Part shown: piece after piece, positions 44,192-51,587 of the stretch
How the letters are laid out: each line of letters begins with the position of its first letter
How positions within the stretch are numbered: the first letter of the stretch is position 1
Source: Parasphingopyxis algicola
Lineage (GTDB): Bacteria; Pseudomonadota; Alphaproteobacteria; Sphingomonadales; Sphingomonadaceae
Direction of reading: 5' to 3'
Length of the DNA: 64,000 nt
Assembly (NCBI RefSeq): GCF_013378075.1
Contig: NZ_CP051131.1
Coordinates: forward strand, 2,492,501 to 2,556,500
Translations under genes and position numbers: made by a program
The notes under the pieces: model-generated
Told to the model about the DNA's origin: nothing
What the model saw: the letters and a program-made list of their open reading frames with translations, nothing else
Database searches by the model: none

Positions 44192-44490
44192 TAGTGATCC
44201 TTTCCATCTTTACGATCAAACGGCAGAAGGGGCTCATCGGGTCCGTAGCTGGATTCGAAAAGCTGCGCGAGCCTGCGCAAACCCTCCACCTTGCTTGCCT
44301 CAATTTCGCGCGTTTTGGCGCGATAATCAAGATATTTTGAGGCCAATCCATCCTTACGGGAGATGAAGAAAATATATGCGATCAGAACTATGAGAAGGAA
44401 TAGCCATATATTGTCTGTTATCCAATCACCTATGGCGCGGACATCGAAGCTAAAGCCCCCTCCTTCGACGGCAGTGTTCCTGCTGCTCAT
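44191..44490 (-). CDS. Element passenger: single-helix membrane protein, unknown function
   Basis: A 99-residue protein. A single hydrophobic helix lies around residues 27-44 (NIWLFLLIVLIAYIFFIS), followed by a charged helical tail (SKYLDYRAKTREIEASKVEGLRRLAQLFES). Its layout is a membrane anchor with a cytoplasmic coiled tail. It is translationally coupled to the 178-residue membrane protein. The AT content here looks higher than in the chromosomal neighbours, in keeping with foreign origin. Confidence 0.7.
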   Translation of the reverse strand: MSSRNTAVEGGGFSFDVRAIGDWITDNIWLFLLIVLIAYIFFISRKDGLASKYLDYRAKTREIEASKVEGLRRLAQLFESSYGPDEPLLPFDRKDGKDH

Positions 44491-44548
44491 GCTGTATAAA
44501 TACTATGAACGTAGAAGAATAGAATACACTTCCCTTTTGGCCCTGTGA

Positions 44549-45025
44549 TTAACTGCTAGCCCCATTCCGCCACCCCTGCACAATATCCGCATCGGGCGCA
44601 GTGATTTTCCATGACAGCAACGGCCCCTTGCCAGCCTTGCGGGACCGTACCACGCCCTTTTTGCGCAACCGGGACAGCGAATGCCCGACGCGCTTCCGTG
44701 TAAGCGTCCTGAGCGCCTTGTCGCTTTCGTTCATGCGCCGCTGCACCATGACCTTTACCGTTAGCTGGTCGGTCGTCTGCCAGCGTGTAGCACCGCGCAG
44801 TTGCTCTAGCAGGAAGCGTTGAACCTCGCCCCGGAACGCTGCGTTGGGCGGCGGCAGATACTTTACCGGCATATCGTCGAAATCAACGTCAGGCTCAAAT
44901 AGGCGGATGCTGGCGTCCAGATGGTCCAGGTCGGCTATGAGCCGTGCCGCTTCTTCCTGTGCAGCCTGTATGCGCCCCACGATCTCCGCTCGCTTCTTTA
45001 CCAGTCCATGCACAACAGGTTTCAT
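44549..45025 (-). CDS. Element passenger: putative coiled-coil / winged-helix protein
   Basis: A 158-residue protein. The N-terminal ~45 residues form a coiled coil (KKRAEIVGRIQAAQEEAARLIADLDHLDASIRLF). A Pro-rich linker precedes a C-terminal domain with winged-helix features: QTTDQLTVKVMVQRRMNESDKALRTLTRKRVGHSLSRLRKKGVVRS. It is probably DNA-binding. The start lies about 65 bp inside the right element end. Similar proteins seem familiar from sphingomonad genomes, but I cannot assign a function. Confidence 0.72.
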   Translation of the reverse strand: MKPVVHGLVKKRAEIVGRIQAAQEEAARLIADLDHLDASIRLFEPDVDFDDMPVKYLPPPNAAFRGEVQRFLLEQLRGATRWQTTDQLTVKVMVQRRMNESDKALRTLTRKRVGHSLSRLRKKGVVRSRKAGKGPLLSWKITAPDADIVQGWRNGASS

Positions 45026-45064
45026 GGATTCACATTAGCGAACGCAGGTGCTAAAAGGGACTAC

Positions 45065-45093
45065 CCGCTTGGTGCGGTTGATACATAATGCCG
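45065..45093 (-). repeat. Right terminal inverted repeat of the IS1595-type element
   Basis: Read on the minus strand it begins CGGCATTATGTATCAACCGC and continues ACCAAGCGGG, matching the left end except at a few positions. Confidence 0.92.
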
Positions 45094-45101
45094 TTCCGGC
45101 A
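45094..45101. repeat. Right 8-bp target-site duplication of the IS1595-type element
   Basis: TTCCGGCA, identical to the left copy. Both lie inside the nfrB-like reading frame at the codons for Cys-Arg-Asn. Confidence 0.95.
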
Positions 45102-45494
45102 GACGACCAGGCGGATATTGGCGGCGCGCCGGGCGACCGCTTCGATCTCCGCGCGGGTGGCCGGGTCGTTCGGATAACAGCCGACGAACAGCCGGTAGTC
45201 CTGGCCCGCGAACCGCCAGACCGTGCTTTCGAGCATCGCGCGGATCACGCCGGCCTCGTCCCAGGCCGGGATGAATATGGCATGGCGGCCCGGACGATCG
45301 GGCGGCAGCAGGTCGGCCATCGTCCGTGGCGCGGCGTCGCGACGCCCGGCGAGGCGGCGGATCATCCGTCGGAGCCACAAAATGTCGACAGCGAGATTGT
45401 CGAGCGCGCCGAGCAGAAAGCCGAAGGCCGCGAACAGCGCCAGTTCGCGAAACGCCAGCTCGGCCAGTTCCAGAAGCGGTCCGCCCCCTTGCAT
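45094..45494 (-). pseudogene. NfrB-like glycosyltransferase, 5' fragment (split by the IS1595-type element)
   Basis: This encodes the N-terminal part of the glycosyltransferase: a membrane helix (ELALFAAFGFLLGALDNLAVDILW), the linker, and the start of the GT-A nucleotide-binding fold AIFIPAWDEAGVIRAMLESTVWRF ... RLFVGCYPNDPATRAEIEAVARRAANIRLVVCR. The frame then enters the mobile element and stops about 15 codons later, so the fragment lacks the DxD and QxxRW motifs. Joined with the 3' fragment, it gives about 465 residues. In E. coli, NfrB with NfrA makes and exports a surface glycan that phage N4 uses as a receptor. Confidence 0.92.
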
Positions 45495-45624
45495 TCTCTC
45501 CCCATGCGCCAGTCCCCACGGCGCCGGCGCGGCTTATAGGCGAAAAGAGCAAGTCACGGAAGCACAGGCTGTTTTCATCGCCGGCATTCCGCTTTAGAGC
45601 GATCCGCGAAACGAGGGAGTGAAC

Positions 45625-46932
45625 ATGGCTGAACGCTTGGGTGTGCGATCTGCGCTGAGAAAATTCCTGAACAGTGAGGCGGCGGGCGGCATCGTGCTGA
45701 TGGTGGCCGCAATACTGGCGATGATCGTTGCCAATAGCGCGCTCTACGACAGCTATCACCATATCCTGAACGATGACATGGGGCCGATCTTCAGCCCCGA
45801 GCTCACGAGCAAGCTCGGACCGATGACGCTTCACTTGTGGATCAATGACGGGTTGATGGCGATCTTCTTCTTCCTCGTCGGTCTCGAGATCAAACGCGAA
45901 TTCGTCGACGGGCGGCTGTCGAGCTGGGACAAGCGCAGGTTGCCGATTATCGCGGCAGTGGCGGGGATGGCGGTTCCGGCCGCGATCTTCCTGTCCGTCA
46001 CATGGGATTATGGCGAACTGGTCAATGGCTGGGCGATCCCGGCAGCGACCGATATCGCCTTTGCGATCGGCGTTCTCGCGCTGCTCGGCAAGCGCGCGCC
46101 CACATCGCTCAAGCTCTTCCTCGTCACCGTGGCGATTGTCGACGATATGGGCGCCGTGGCGATCATCGCGCTCGTCTATACGCCGTCGCTTTCGACGATC
46201 TGGCTGTTCGCCTCGGTACTGGTGCTGGCGGTGATGTACTATCTGAACGCCACCGGGGTGCGGCGGTTGCTGCCCTATGTCCTGCTGTCCGGCCTGCTCT
46301 GGTATTGCGTGCTGCTGTCGGGCGTTCATGCGACGATTGCCGGCGTCCTCGCGGCGATGATGATCCCGATCACCAAGACGCCCGGCGCGCCCGATGCGGT
46401 GGACAGTCCGCTGCACCAGATGGAACATGCCGTTGCGCCGTGGAGCGCCTTTTTCATCGTGCCGATATTCGGTTTCGCCAATGCCGGCGTCAATCTCGCC
46501 GGCATGGGAGTCGACCAGATTCTGGCACCGCTGCCGCTCGGCATCGCGCTCGGCCTTTTTGTCGGCAAGCAGATCGGGATTTTCGGCAGCGTCTGGCTGG
46601 CGGTGAAGTTCGGCGTTGCCGGCAAATTGCGCGGCGCGACCTGGCTCCAGATATACGGCACGGCGATGCTCTGCGGCATCGGCTTCACGATGAGCCTGTT
46701 CATCGGCGGCCTCGCCTTTCCGGGCAACGCGCTGCTGATCGAGGAGGCCAAGATCGGCGTCCTGCTGGGTTCGGCGATGTCGGGCGTGGTCGGTTTCCTG
46801 CTGCTGCGGTTCGCGCCTTTGCATCAGAGCCATGACGAGATCGAGGCCGAGGAGGCCGGTGAAATCGCGCGCGACGGCGATATCGAGAATGTCTGCGAGG
46901 ATATGCCCGCGAAACCGGGCGCCGCAGGCTGA
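45625..46932 (+). CDS. nhaA: Na+/H+ antiporter NhaA
   Basis: A 435-residue inner-membrane antiporter exchanging protons for Na+ or Li+. The key aspartates are present: the TDIAFAIGVLALLG motif (equivalent of E. coli Asp133) and the IVDDMGAVAIIALVY motif (Asp163/Asp164). About 12 hydrophobic helices and the FFFLVGLEIKREFVDG segment fit the family. The start at ATG 45625, preceded by GAGGGAG, is preferred over a GTG six bases upstream. The acidic C-terminal tail is longer than in E. coli. It is divergent from the broken glycosyltransferase gene. Confidence 0.95.
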   Translation: MAERLGVRSALRKFLNSEAAGGIVLMVAAILAMIVANSALYDSYHHILNDDMGPIFSPELTSKLGPMTLHLWINDGLMAIFFFLVGLEIKREFVDGRLSSWDKRRLPIIAAVAGMAVPAAIFLSVTWDYGELVNGWAIPAATDIAFAIGVLALLGKRAPTSLKLFLVTVAIVDDMGAVAIIALVYTPSLSTIWLFASVLVLAVMYYLNATGVRRLLPYVLLSGLLWYCVLLSGVHATIAGVLAAMMIPITKTPGAPDAVDSPLHQMEHAVAPWSAFFIVPIFGFANAGVNLAGMGVDQILAPLPLGIALGLFVGKQIGIFGSVWLAVKFGVAGKLRGATWLQIYGTAMLCGIGFTMSLFIGGLAFPGNALLIEEAKIGVLLGSAMSGVVGFLLLRFAPLHQSHDEIEAEEAGEIARDGDIENVCEDMPAKPGAAG

Positions 46933-46991
46933 GACTTGCCAACCGGCGCGTGTCGCTGTATTAAGCTAACAATACAGTTGGGAGAATGACA

Positions 46992-47708
46992 ATGCGCGCG
47001 CTTTTGGTTTCGCTGTCGGTGCTGGCCGTCGCTGCCTGCGGATCGGTGATCGAGATGGACGGGGACGGCCTTTCGAACGGCCAGCCGCTCAGCGAATTGG
47101 AGCTGGCGGAGTTCGATGCGGTTTCGCTGCGCGGGCCCGACAATGTCGAAATTTCATTGGGCGACGCTTTCGATATCCGTGTCGAGGGCGATGACGAGGT
47201 GGTCGGCCGGCTGGAATTCGAAATCCGCCGCGGGACGCTCCGGATCGGCCGCGAAAGCGGCCGCGGGCTCACCATCGGCGACGATCCGGCAACGGTCTAT
47301 ATCACGATGCCGGCGATCAACGGCGCATCGGTCGCCGGGTCTGGCGACATGCAGATCGAGCGGGCGGAAAGCGAGCGGTTCGAAGCCTCGATCGCCGGCT
47401 CGGGCAGAATGGAGATTGCGACGCTCGAAGCGGCAGAGGCGGAATTCGACATCGCAGGATCGGGTGATATGAGCGCGGCAGGTACCGTCGCGGACCTCGA
47501 TATCAGCATCGCCGGCTCGGGCGATGTCGAAGCCGCGGATCTGCGCGTCGAGCGTGCGGATGTTTCGATCGCCGGCTCGGGCAATGTCGAGATCCACGCG
47601 ACCGAGCAGGTCGACGGCAGCCTCATCGGTTCCGGCGATGTCCGCGTGCATGGCGATGCCGAATGCCGGAGCAATTCGATCGGCTCGGGCGATATGCGCT
47701 GCGGCTAG
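46992..47708 (+). CDS. GIN-domain (DUF2807) lipoprotein 1
   Basis: A 238-residue protein with a lipoprotein signal (LVSLSVLAVAACGS; lipobox AVAAC) and a DUF2807 / head-GIN auto-transporter-adhesin-like domain. The domain is a right-handed beta-helix in which each rung carries I-A-G-S-G-D: seven such GSG motifs are visible at roughly 20-residue spacing. It is likely envelope-bound. The ATG at 46992 is preferred over one two codons upstream, as GGAG then lies seven bases away. It is followed by a paralogue about 100 bp downstream. Confidence 0.85.
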   Translation: MRALLVSLSVLAVAACGSVIEMDGDGLSNGQPLSELELAEFDAVSLRGPDNVEISLGDAFDIRVEGDDEVVGRLEFEIRRGTLRIGRESGRGLTIGDDPATVYITMPAINGASVAGSGDMQIERAESERFEASIAGSGRMEIATLEAAEAEFDIAGSGDMSAAGTVADLDISIAGSGDVEAADLRVERADVSIAGSGNVEIHATEQVDGSLIGSGDVRVHGDAECRSNSIGSGDMRCG

Positions 47709-47805
47709 CCGGAAACCGACCAACGGCGGCCCGGGGACGATAAACGGCACTTGTCGTAATTGAGTCGTCGCGCTACCCTCCTGCCGTCTGACAGGGAGGA
47801 CAAGG

Positions 47806-48561
47806 ATGCGGATGATGGTCTCAGTAGCGGCGCTCGCCATGGCGGCGGCGTGTACCAACAGCGTGGCGCAGGAAAGCCAGGCGCCGCCGCGGGACAGCGT
47901 GGCCGAGGCCCGGAACCAGGCCGTTCCCGCTTCCCGCGACTATGATCTCAGCGGCTTCGACCGGGTGTCCCTCGCGACCCCGGATACCGTCGAGATCGTT
48001 CGGAGCGGAACGTTCGCCGTCCGGGCGACCGGAAATAGCGACATTCTCGACGAGCTTGCGCTTTCGGTGGAAGACGGTGTCCTCAGGATCGAATATCGCG
48101 AGGACCATGATCGCCGCTGGACGCGCCGCGGTGGCCGGCCGGCCACGATCGCCGTCACCATGCCGAGCCTGAACGGGGTCTCGCTGGCCGGATCGGGCGA
48201 TATTCGCATCGGCCGGTTCACGGCCCGGGACTTCGAGGCGTCGATCGCCGGATCGGGCAATATCGTCATCGAATCGCTGCAGACTGATCGCGCGGAATTC
48301 GAGATAGCGGGATCGGGCGATCTGAGCGTCGCCGGCACGGCCGGCGAGGTCGAGCTTGAAATCGCGGGATCCGGCGATGTCGCGGCCGGCGACTTTCGGA
48401 CCCGGCGGCTCGATGTCGACATTGCCGGTTCGGGCGACGTCCTGGCCTATGCGACCGAGACGGTCGAAGCCTCGTTCGTCGGCTCGGGCGATGTCACGGT
48501 GAGGGGCGGCGCGCGGTGCCGGTCGAGCACGATCGGCTCGGGCCGGCTTCACTGCAGCTAA
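47806..48561 (+). CDS. GIN-domain (DUF2807) lipoprotein 2
   Basis: A 251-residue paralogue of the preceding gene with the same layout: signal with lipobox AMAAAC, a Gln/Pro/Ala linker, then a beta-helix with repeated AGSGD turns and a C-terminal Cys (RLHCS) in the same place as the first copy's final Cys (MRCG). The pair arose by tandem duplication followed by marked divergence. A strong ribosome site (AGGGAGGACAAGG) precedes it. Its last four bases overlap the hisE stop on the other strand. Confidence 0.85.
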   Translation: MRMMVSVAALAMAAACTNSVAQESQAPPRDSVAEARNQAVPASRDYDLSGFDRVSLATPDTVEIVRSGTFAVRATGNSDILDELALSVEDGVLRIEYREDHDRRWTRRGGRPATIAVTMPSLNGVSLAGSGDIRIGRFTARDFEASIAGSGNIVIESLQTDRAEFEIAGSGDLSVAGTAGEVELEIAGSGDVAAGDFRTRRLDVDIAGSGDVLAYATETVEASFVGSGDVTVRGGARCRSSTIGSGRLHCS

Positions 48562-48875
48562 CTCCTCCGCGCGGCCTTTTCGGCAAGGCCCGACACGCCT
48601 TCGCGCCGTTCGAGTTCGGCCAGCACATCGGCGAGCGGGATATCGCGTTCGGCCAGCAGGATCAGCAGGTGGAAGAGCGCGTCGGCGGCCTCGCCGACCA
48701 GCGCGTCATCGTCTTCCGCCAGCGCCGCGACGATCGTTTCGACCGCTTCTTCGCCGAACTTCTGGGCGACTTTCTGCCGGCCCTTGCCGAGCAGCTTGGC
48801 GACGTAGGAGGATTTGCCGTCGCCATTCTTGCGGGCGCGGATGACGGACTCGAGGCGGGTCAGCGTTTTGGCCAT
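48558..48875 (-). CDS. hisE: Phosphoribosyl-ATP pyrophosphatase
   Basis: A 105-residue all-alpha NTP pyrophosphatase that performs the second step of histidine synthesis. Characteristic segments are SYVAKLLGKGRQKVAQKFGEEAVETIVAAL and EAADALFHLLILLAERDI, carrying the E-x-x-E and E-x-x-D metal ligands. It is the last gene of the minus-strand his cluster, after hisB, hisH, hisA, hisF and a small membrane protein gene. Confidence 0.95.
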   Translation of the reverse strand: MAKTLTRLESVIRARKNGDGKSSYVAKLLGKGRQKVAQKFGEEAVETIVAALAEDDDALVGEAADALFHLLILLAERDIPLADVLAELERREGVSGLAEKAARRS

Positions 48876-48906
48876 AGCCTGCCTGTGCGCGGAGCGCCCG
48901 GCCGCG

Positions 48907-49098
48907 TCAACCGGGCTCGTCCGAGCCGTTCTTTTTTCGCTGCTTGCTGATCTGGCGTCCGACGAGCAGGCCGGTTACGCCCAGCGCGAAAAGCGCGATA
49001 TCACCCGGCGCATCGACGCTGATCGCCGCCGCCACAGCGGGCGTGGCGCCAATCGCGATGGCGGCCATAAAGGCGACGATGATGCGGGCGAGGGACAT
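48907..49098 (-). CDS. Small exported membrane protein with PGD-type C-terminal helix
   Basis: A 63-residue protein with a signal-like N-terminus (ARIIVAFMAAIAIGATPAVAAA), then APGD immediately before a hydrophobic helix (IALFALGVTGLLVGRQI) and a basic tail (SKQRKKNG). The Pro-hydrophobic-Arg/Lys tail looks like a PEP-CTERM-type sorting tail with little or no mature domain before it. AGGAG precedes the ATG. It lies between hisF and hisE and is probably co-transcribed with them. The sorting-tail reading is an inference; it may simply be a small membrane protein. Confidence 0.65.
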   Translation of the reverse strand: MSLARIIVAFMAAIAIGATPAVAAAISVDAPGDIALFALGVTGLLVGRQISKQRKKNGSDEPG

Positions 49099-49221
49099 TC
49101 ACGCTCCTGAAACAGTCAATTCCGTGTTTACCATGCAAGGATCCGGCCAGTTCGGGGGCATGCCGAATGTTTCGGCCCGGCAATGGTTAATCCCGGATTG
49201 AGAAATATGGTTAGTGTAAAG

Positions 49222-49998
49222 TTACCCGACGGTTTTTCGGCCGCGAACCGGGATTCCGCCCGCGGCAAGGGCGGCCCGGGCTTCAGCGATGCTGTGCGTC
49301 CCGAAATGGAAGATGGAGGCGGCCAGCACGGCATCGGCATGGCCGTCGCGGACGCCTTCGACCAGATGGTCGAGCGTGCCCACACCTCCGGATGCGATAA
49401 CAGGTACGGTAACACTGTCCGCGATCGTCCGCGTCAGCTCCAGATCGTAACCGTCCTTCGTGCCGTCACGGTCCATTGACGTCACCAGCAGCTCGCCGGC
49501 GCCGAGCTCGGCCAGCCGCCGCGCATGCACGACCGCGTCGACGCCCGTTCCGCGCCGGCCGCCATGGGTGAAGATTTCCCAGCTGCCCTTGCCGTCCGCA
49601 CGCGCATCGATCGAACCGACGACGCACTGGCTGCCGAAGCGTTCGGCCATGTCGCGCACCAGTTCGGGGCGGGCCACTGCCGCGCTGTTGACCGCGACCT
49701 TGTCGGCGCCGGCGAGCAGCAGCCGGCGCGCATCATCGGGCGTGCGAACGCCGCCACCCACCGTAAACGGCATGAAACAGACGGCTGCTGTCCGCTCCAC
49801 GATATGGAGCAAGGTGTCGCGCTCCTCATGGCTCGCCGTGATGTCGAGAAAGCAGAGTTCGTCCGCCTCGGCCGCGTCATAGACCCGCGCCTGTTCGACC
49901 GGATCCCCGGCATCGGCGAGATCGACGAAATTGACGCCCTTCACGACACGGCCATTGGCGACATCGAGACAGGGAATGATGCGGCGGCGGACGGTCAT
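49222..49998 (-). CDS. hisF: Imidazole glycerol phosphate synthase, cyclase subunit
   Basis: A 258-residue TIM barrel that uses ammonia from HisH to form imidazole glycerol phosphate and AICAR. The catalytic Asp near residue 11 is in [19 protein letters not shown], and the second one is in [10 protein letters not shown]. Other typical segments are [43 protein letters not shown] and [17 protein letters not shown]. It is 80 bp downstream of hisA, with a repeat copy between them. Confidence 0.97.
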   Translation of the reverse strand: MTVRRRIIPCLDVANGRVVKGVNFVDLADAGDPVEQARVYDAAEADELCFLDITASHEERDTLLHIVERTAAVCFMPFTVGGGVRTPDDARRLLLAGADKVAVNSAAVARPELVRDMAERFGSQCVVGSIDARADGKGSWEIFTHGGRRGTGVDAVVHARRLAELGAGELLVTSMDRDGTKDGYDLELTRTIADSVTVPVIASGGVGTLDHLVEGVRDGHADAVLAASIFHFGTHSIAEARAALAAGGIPVRGRKTVG

Positions 49999-50008
49999 GG
50001 GCTTTTTC

Positions 50009-50062
50009 CGTCAGACTCGACCTGGCGGTGCCGCGATTTCGCGTCAGCGAAATTCTGACAAA
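50009..50062. repeat. Modular TTTGTCAGA hairpin repeat, copy C (short)
   Basis: CGTCAGACTCGACC is followed by a reverse-oriented module: CGGTGCCGCG, hairpin ATTTCGC-GTCA-GCGAAAT, then TCTGACAAA. It is the minimal form of the family, placed between hisA and hisF inside the operon. Confidence 0.9.
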
Positions 50063-50077
50063 GAAAGATCGGCTCAA

Positions 50078-50809
50078 TCATTTCGCAGCCAGCGCCAGCG
50101 CCGTCGCGAGATCCAGCGTACCGTCATACAGCGCGCGGCCCGTAATCACGCCCTCGATTCCCGCATCGGCATGGATGTTGAGCGCGTGGATATCGGCGAT
50201 GCCCTTGACCCCGCCCGAGGCGATGACGGGGATATCGGTGGCATTGGCAAGGTCGACCGTGGCCTCGATATTGCAGCCCTTCAAGAGCCCATCGCGCCCG
50301 ACATCGGTGAACAGCAAAGCGGCGACGCCCGCATCCTCGAACCGCCGCGCCATGTCGATGACGCTGACCTCGGAGGTTTCGGCCCAGCCCTGGGTCGCCA
50401 CGAAGCCGCCTTTCGCATCGACCGCGACGACGATGCCGCCGGGAAAATCGCGCGCCACTTCCTTCACGAAATCGGGATCGGTCAGCGCGGCCGTGCCGAT
50501 CACGATCCGCGCGACGCCGAGATCGAACCAGCGTTCGACATCGGCGCGGATCCGGATGCCGCCACCGAGCTGCACATAACCGGGGAAGGTCTGGACGATG
50601 GACTCCACGGCCTCGGCATTCTTCGCTTCGCCCGCGAACGCGCCGTCGAGATCCACGACATGGACGTGCTCCGCCCCCGCTTCGGCGAAGATCCGCGCCT
50701 GGTCGGCCGGATCGTCGCCATAGACGGTCGCGCGGTCCATATCGCCCTCCGCGAGGCGCACCACCTGCCCGGCCTTCAGATCGATCGCGGGAAAGACGAT
50801 GAGGCTCAT
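50078..50809 (-). CDS. hisA: Phosphoribosylformimino-5-aminoimidazole carboxamide ribotide isomerase
   Basis: A 243-residue TIM barrel for the Amadori rearrangement in histidine synthesis. It starts MSLIVFPAIDLKAGQVVRLAEGD with the catalytic Asp in the first strand. Further features are HVVDLDGAFAGEAKN, QLGGGIRIRADVERWFDLGVARIVIGTAAL and VIASGGVKGIADIHAL. The second catalytic Asp is in LLFTDVGRDGLLKG. The frame is open into the upstream repeat; that extension is rejected because the family start and operon spacing fit here. Confidence 0.97.
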   Translation of the reverse strand: MSLIVFPAIDLKAGQVVRLAEGDMDRATVYGDDPADQARIFAEAGAEHVHVVDLDGAFAGEAKNAEAVESIVQTFPGYVQLGGGIRIRADVERWFDLGVARIVIGTAALTDPDFVKEVARDFPGGIVVAVDAKGGFVATQGWAETSEVSVIDMARRFEDAGVAALLFTDVGRDGLLKGCNIEATVDLANATDIPVIASGGVKGIADIHALNIHADAGIEGVITGRALYDGTLDLATALALAAK

Positions 50810-50822
50810 GAGGAAATTCCTT

Positions 50823-50960
50823 CTGTCAGAATTTCCCTGCCGGAAAATCGCCGCACCGGCCCGCACCCCCTCCCGACCTCCCAATCAGGATACATTCGTG
50901 GGAGGTCGGGAGGGGGTGCGGGCCGGTGCGGTGCTCGACCGTCAGGCCGAGTCTGACAAA
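50823..50960. repeat. Modular TTTGTCAGA hairpin repeat, copy D
   Basis: CTGTCAGA with hairpin ATTTCCC...GGAAAAT and CGCCGCACCGG opens the copy. A long central palindrome with arms of about 33 bp follows (CCCCCTCCCGACCTCCCA / TGGGAGGTCGGGAGGGGG). It closes with hairpin CTCGACC...GGCCGAG and TCTGACAAA. It fills the hisH-hisA gap. Confidence 0.92.
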
Positions 50961-50966
50961 ATGATT

Positions 50967-51587
50967 TCATGGCCGCCAGTCCAGAAAGCGTCGAAGAAAG
51001 GAAAGGCCATAACCCTGCGATTTTTCCGGATGGAACTGTACGCCGATCATCGTGTCGCGGCCGATCGCCGCCGTCACCGGGCCGCCATGATCGGTCATCG
51101 CATAGGCGTCCGCCGCATCGGTAAGCGCGACATGATAGCCGTGCAGGAAATAGGCCTCGCCCGGCTCGATCAGCGGCGGTTCGCCCTGCGGCGTCACGTC
51201 GTTCCAGCCCATATGCGGGATCTTGAGGCGGGGATCGTCGCTCGCCAGCGGCTGCACCGTGCCCGCGATCCAGCCCAGTCCTTGATGCGTGCCATGTTCC
51301 TCGCCGCGCTCGGCCATCAATTGCATGCCGACACAGATGCCGAGAAAGGGGCGCGCTTTGTCGATGGCGGCGCTGTGTAGCGCCTCGACCATGCCCGGCA
51401 GCGCGGACAGACCATCCATGCAGGCCGCAAAGGCGCCGACGCCGGGCAAAACGATCCGGTCGGCGTCTCGCACGGCCTCGGCCTCGGCGGTCACATCGAT
51501 TGCCTCCGCGCCGGCCGCCATCAGTGCATTGTGAACCGACCGCAAATTGCCCGCGCCGTAATCGATCAGCGCAATGCGCTCGCCCAT
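50967..51587 (-). CDS. hisH: Imidazole glycerol phosphate synthase, glutamine amidotransferase subunit
   Basis: A 206-residue class-I glutamine amidotransferase that supplies ammonia to HisF. The nucleophile Cys85 is in LGICVGMQLM; the His-Glu pair is in VQFHPEKSQGYG near the C-terminus. The oxyanion-strand segment VLPGVGAFAACMDGL is present. The start overlaps the hisB stop by one base, so hisB and hisH are coupled. Confidence 0.96.
   Translation of the reverse strand: MGERIALIDYGAGNLRSVHNALMAAGAEAIDVTAEAEAVRDADRIVLPGVGAFAACMDGLSALPGMVEALHSAAIDKARPFLGICVGMQLMAERGEEHGTHQGLGWIAGTVQPLASDDPRLKIPHMGWNDVTPQGEPPLIEPGEAYFLHGYHVALTDAADAYAMTDHGGPVTAAIGRDTMIGVQFHPEKSQGYGLSFLRRFLDWRP

Larger units (their letters stand above)
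41506..45093. mobile_element. IS1595-type transposable element with passenger genes (3,588 bp)
   Basis: Ends are CGGCATTATGTA on both sides, continuing with GGAAACGCACCAAGGGG (left) and TCAACCGCACCAAGCGG (right, reverse complement), so about 25 of the first 29 bases match. A perfect 8-bp target duplication flanks it. The transposase has an ISXO2-like domain typical of family IS1595. Five further genes, all on the opposite strand to the transposase, lie inside. Some IS1595 subgroups are known to carry passengers. Near-identical ends and a frame-restoring target site suggest recent arrival. Confidence 0.95.

Noticed and set aside
43655-44490. The two coupled passenger membrane proteins considered as a classic toxin-antitoxin pair
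   Set aside because: Neither resembles a known toxin or antitoxin, and both have membrane helices; the idea is kept only as one possibility under findings.
45061-46833. A 590-codon minus-strand open frame antisense to nhaA and running into the glycosyltransferase fragment region
   Set aside because: The nhaA gene is clear. The frame is an artefact of base composition, rich in Arg/Gln/His with no fold.
47320-48545. Regularly spaced GSG-encoding repeats considered as a CRISPR or tandem DNA repeat
   Set aside because: The spacing comes from protein beta-helix rungs inside two coding frames; the DNA between is coding and not spacer-like.
50810-50884. In-frame N-terminal extension of hisA
   Set aside because: It lies in repeat copy D; HisA starts at MSLIVFPAIDLK.
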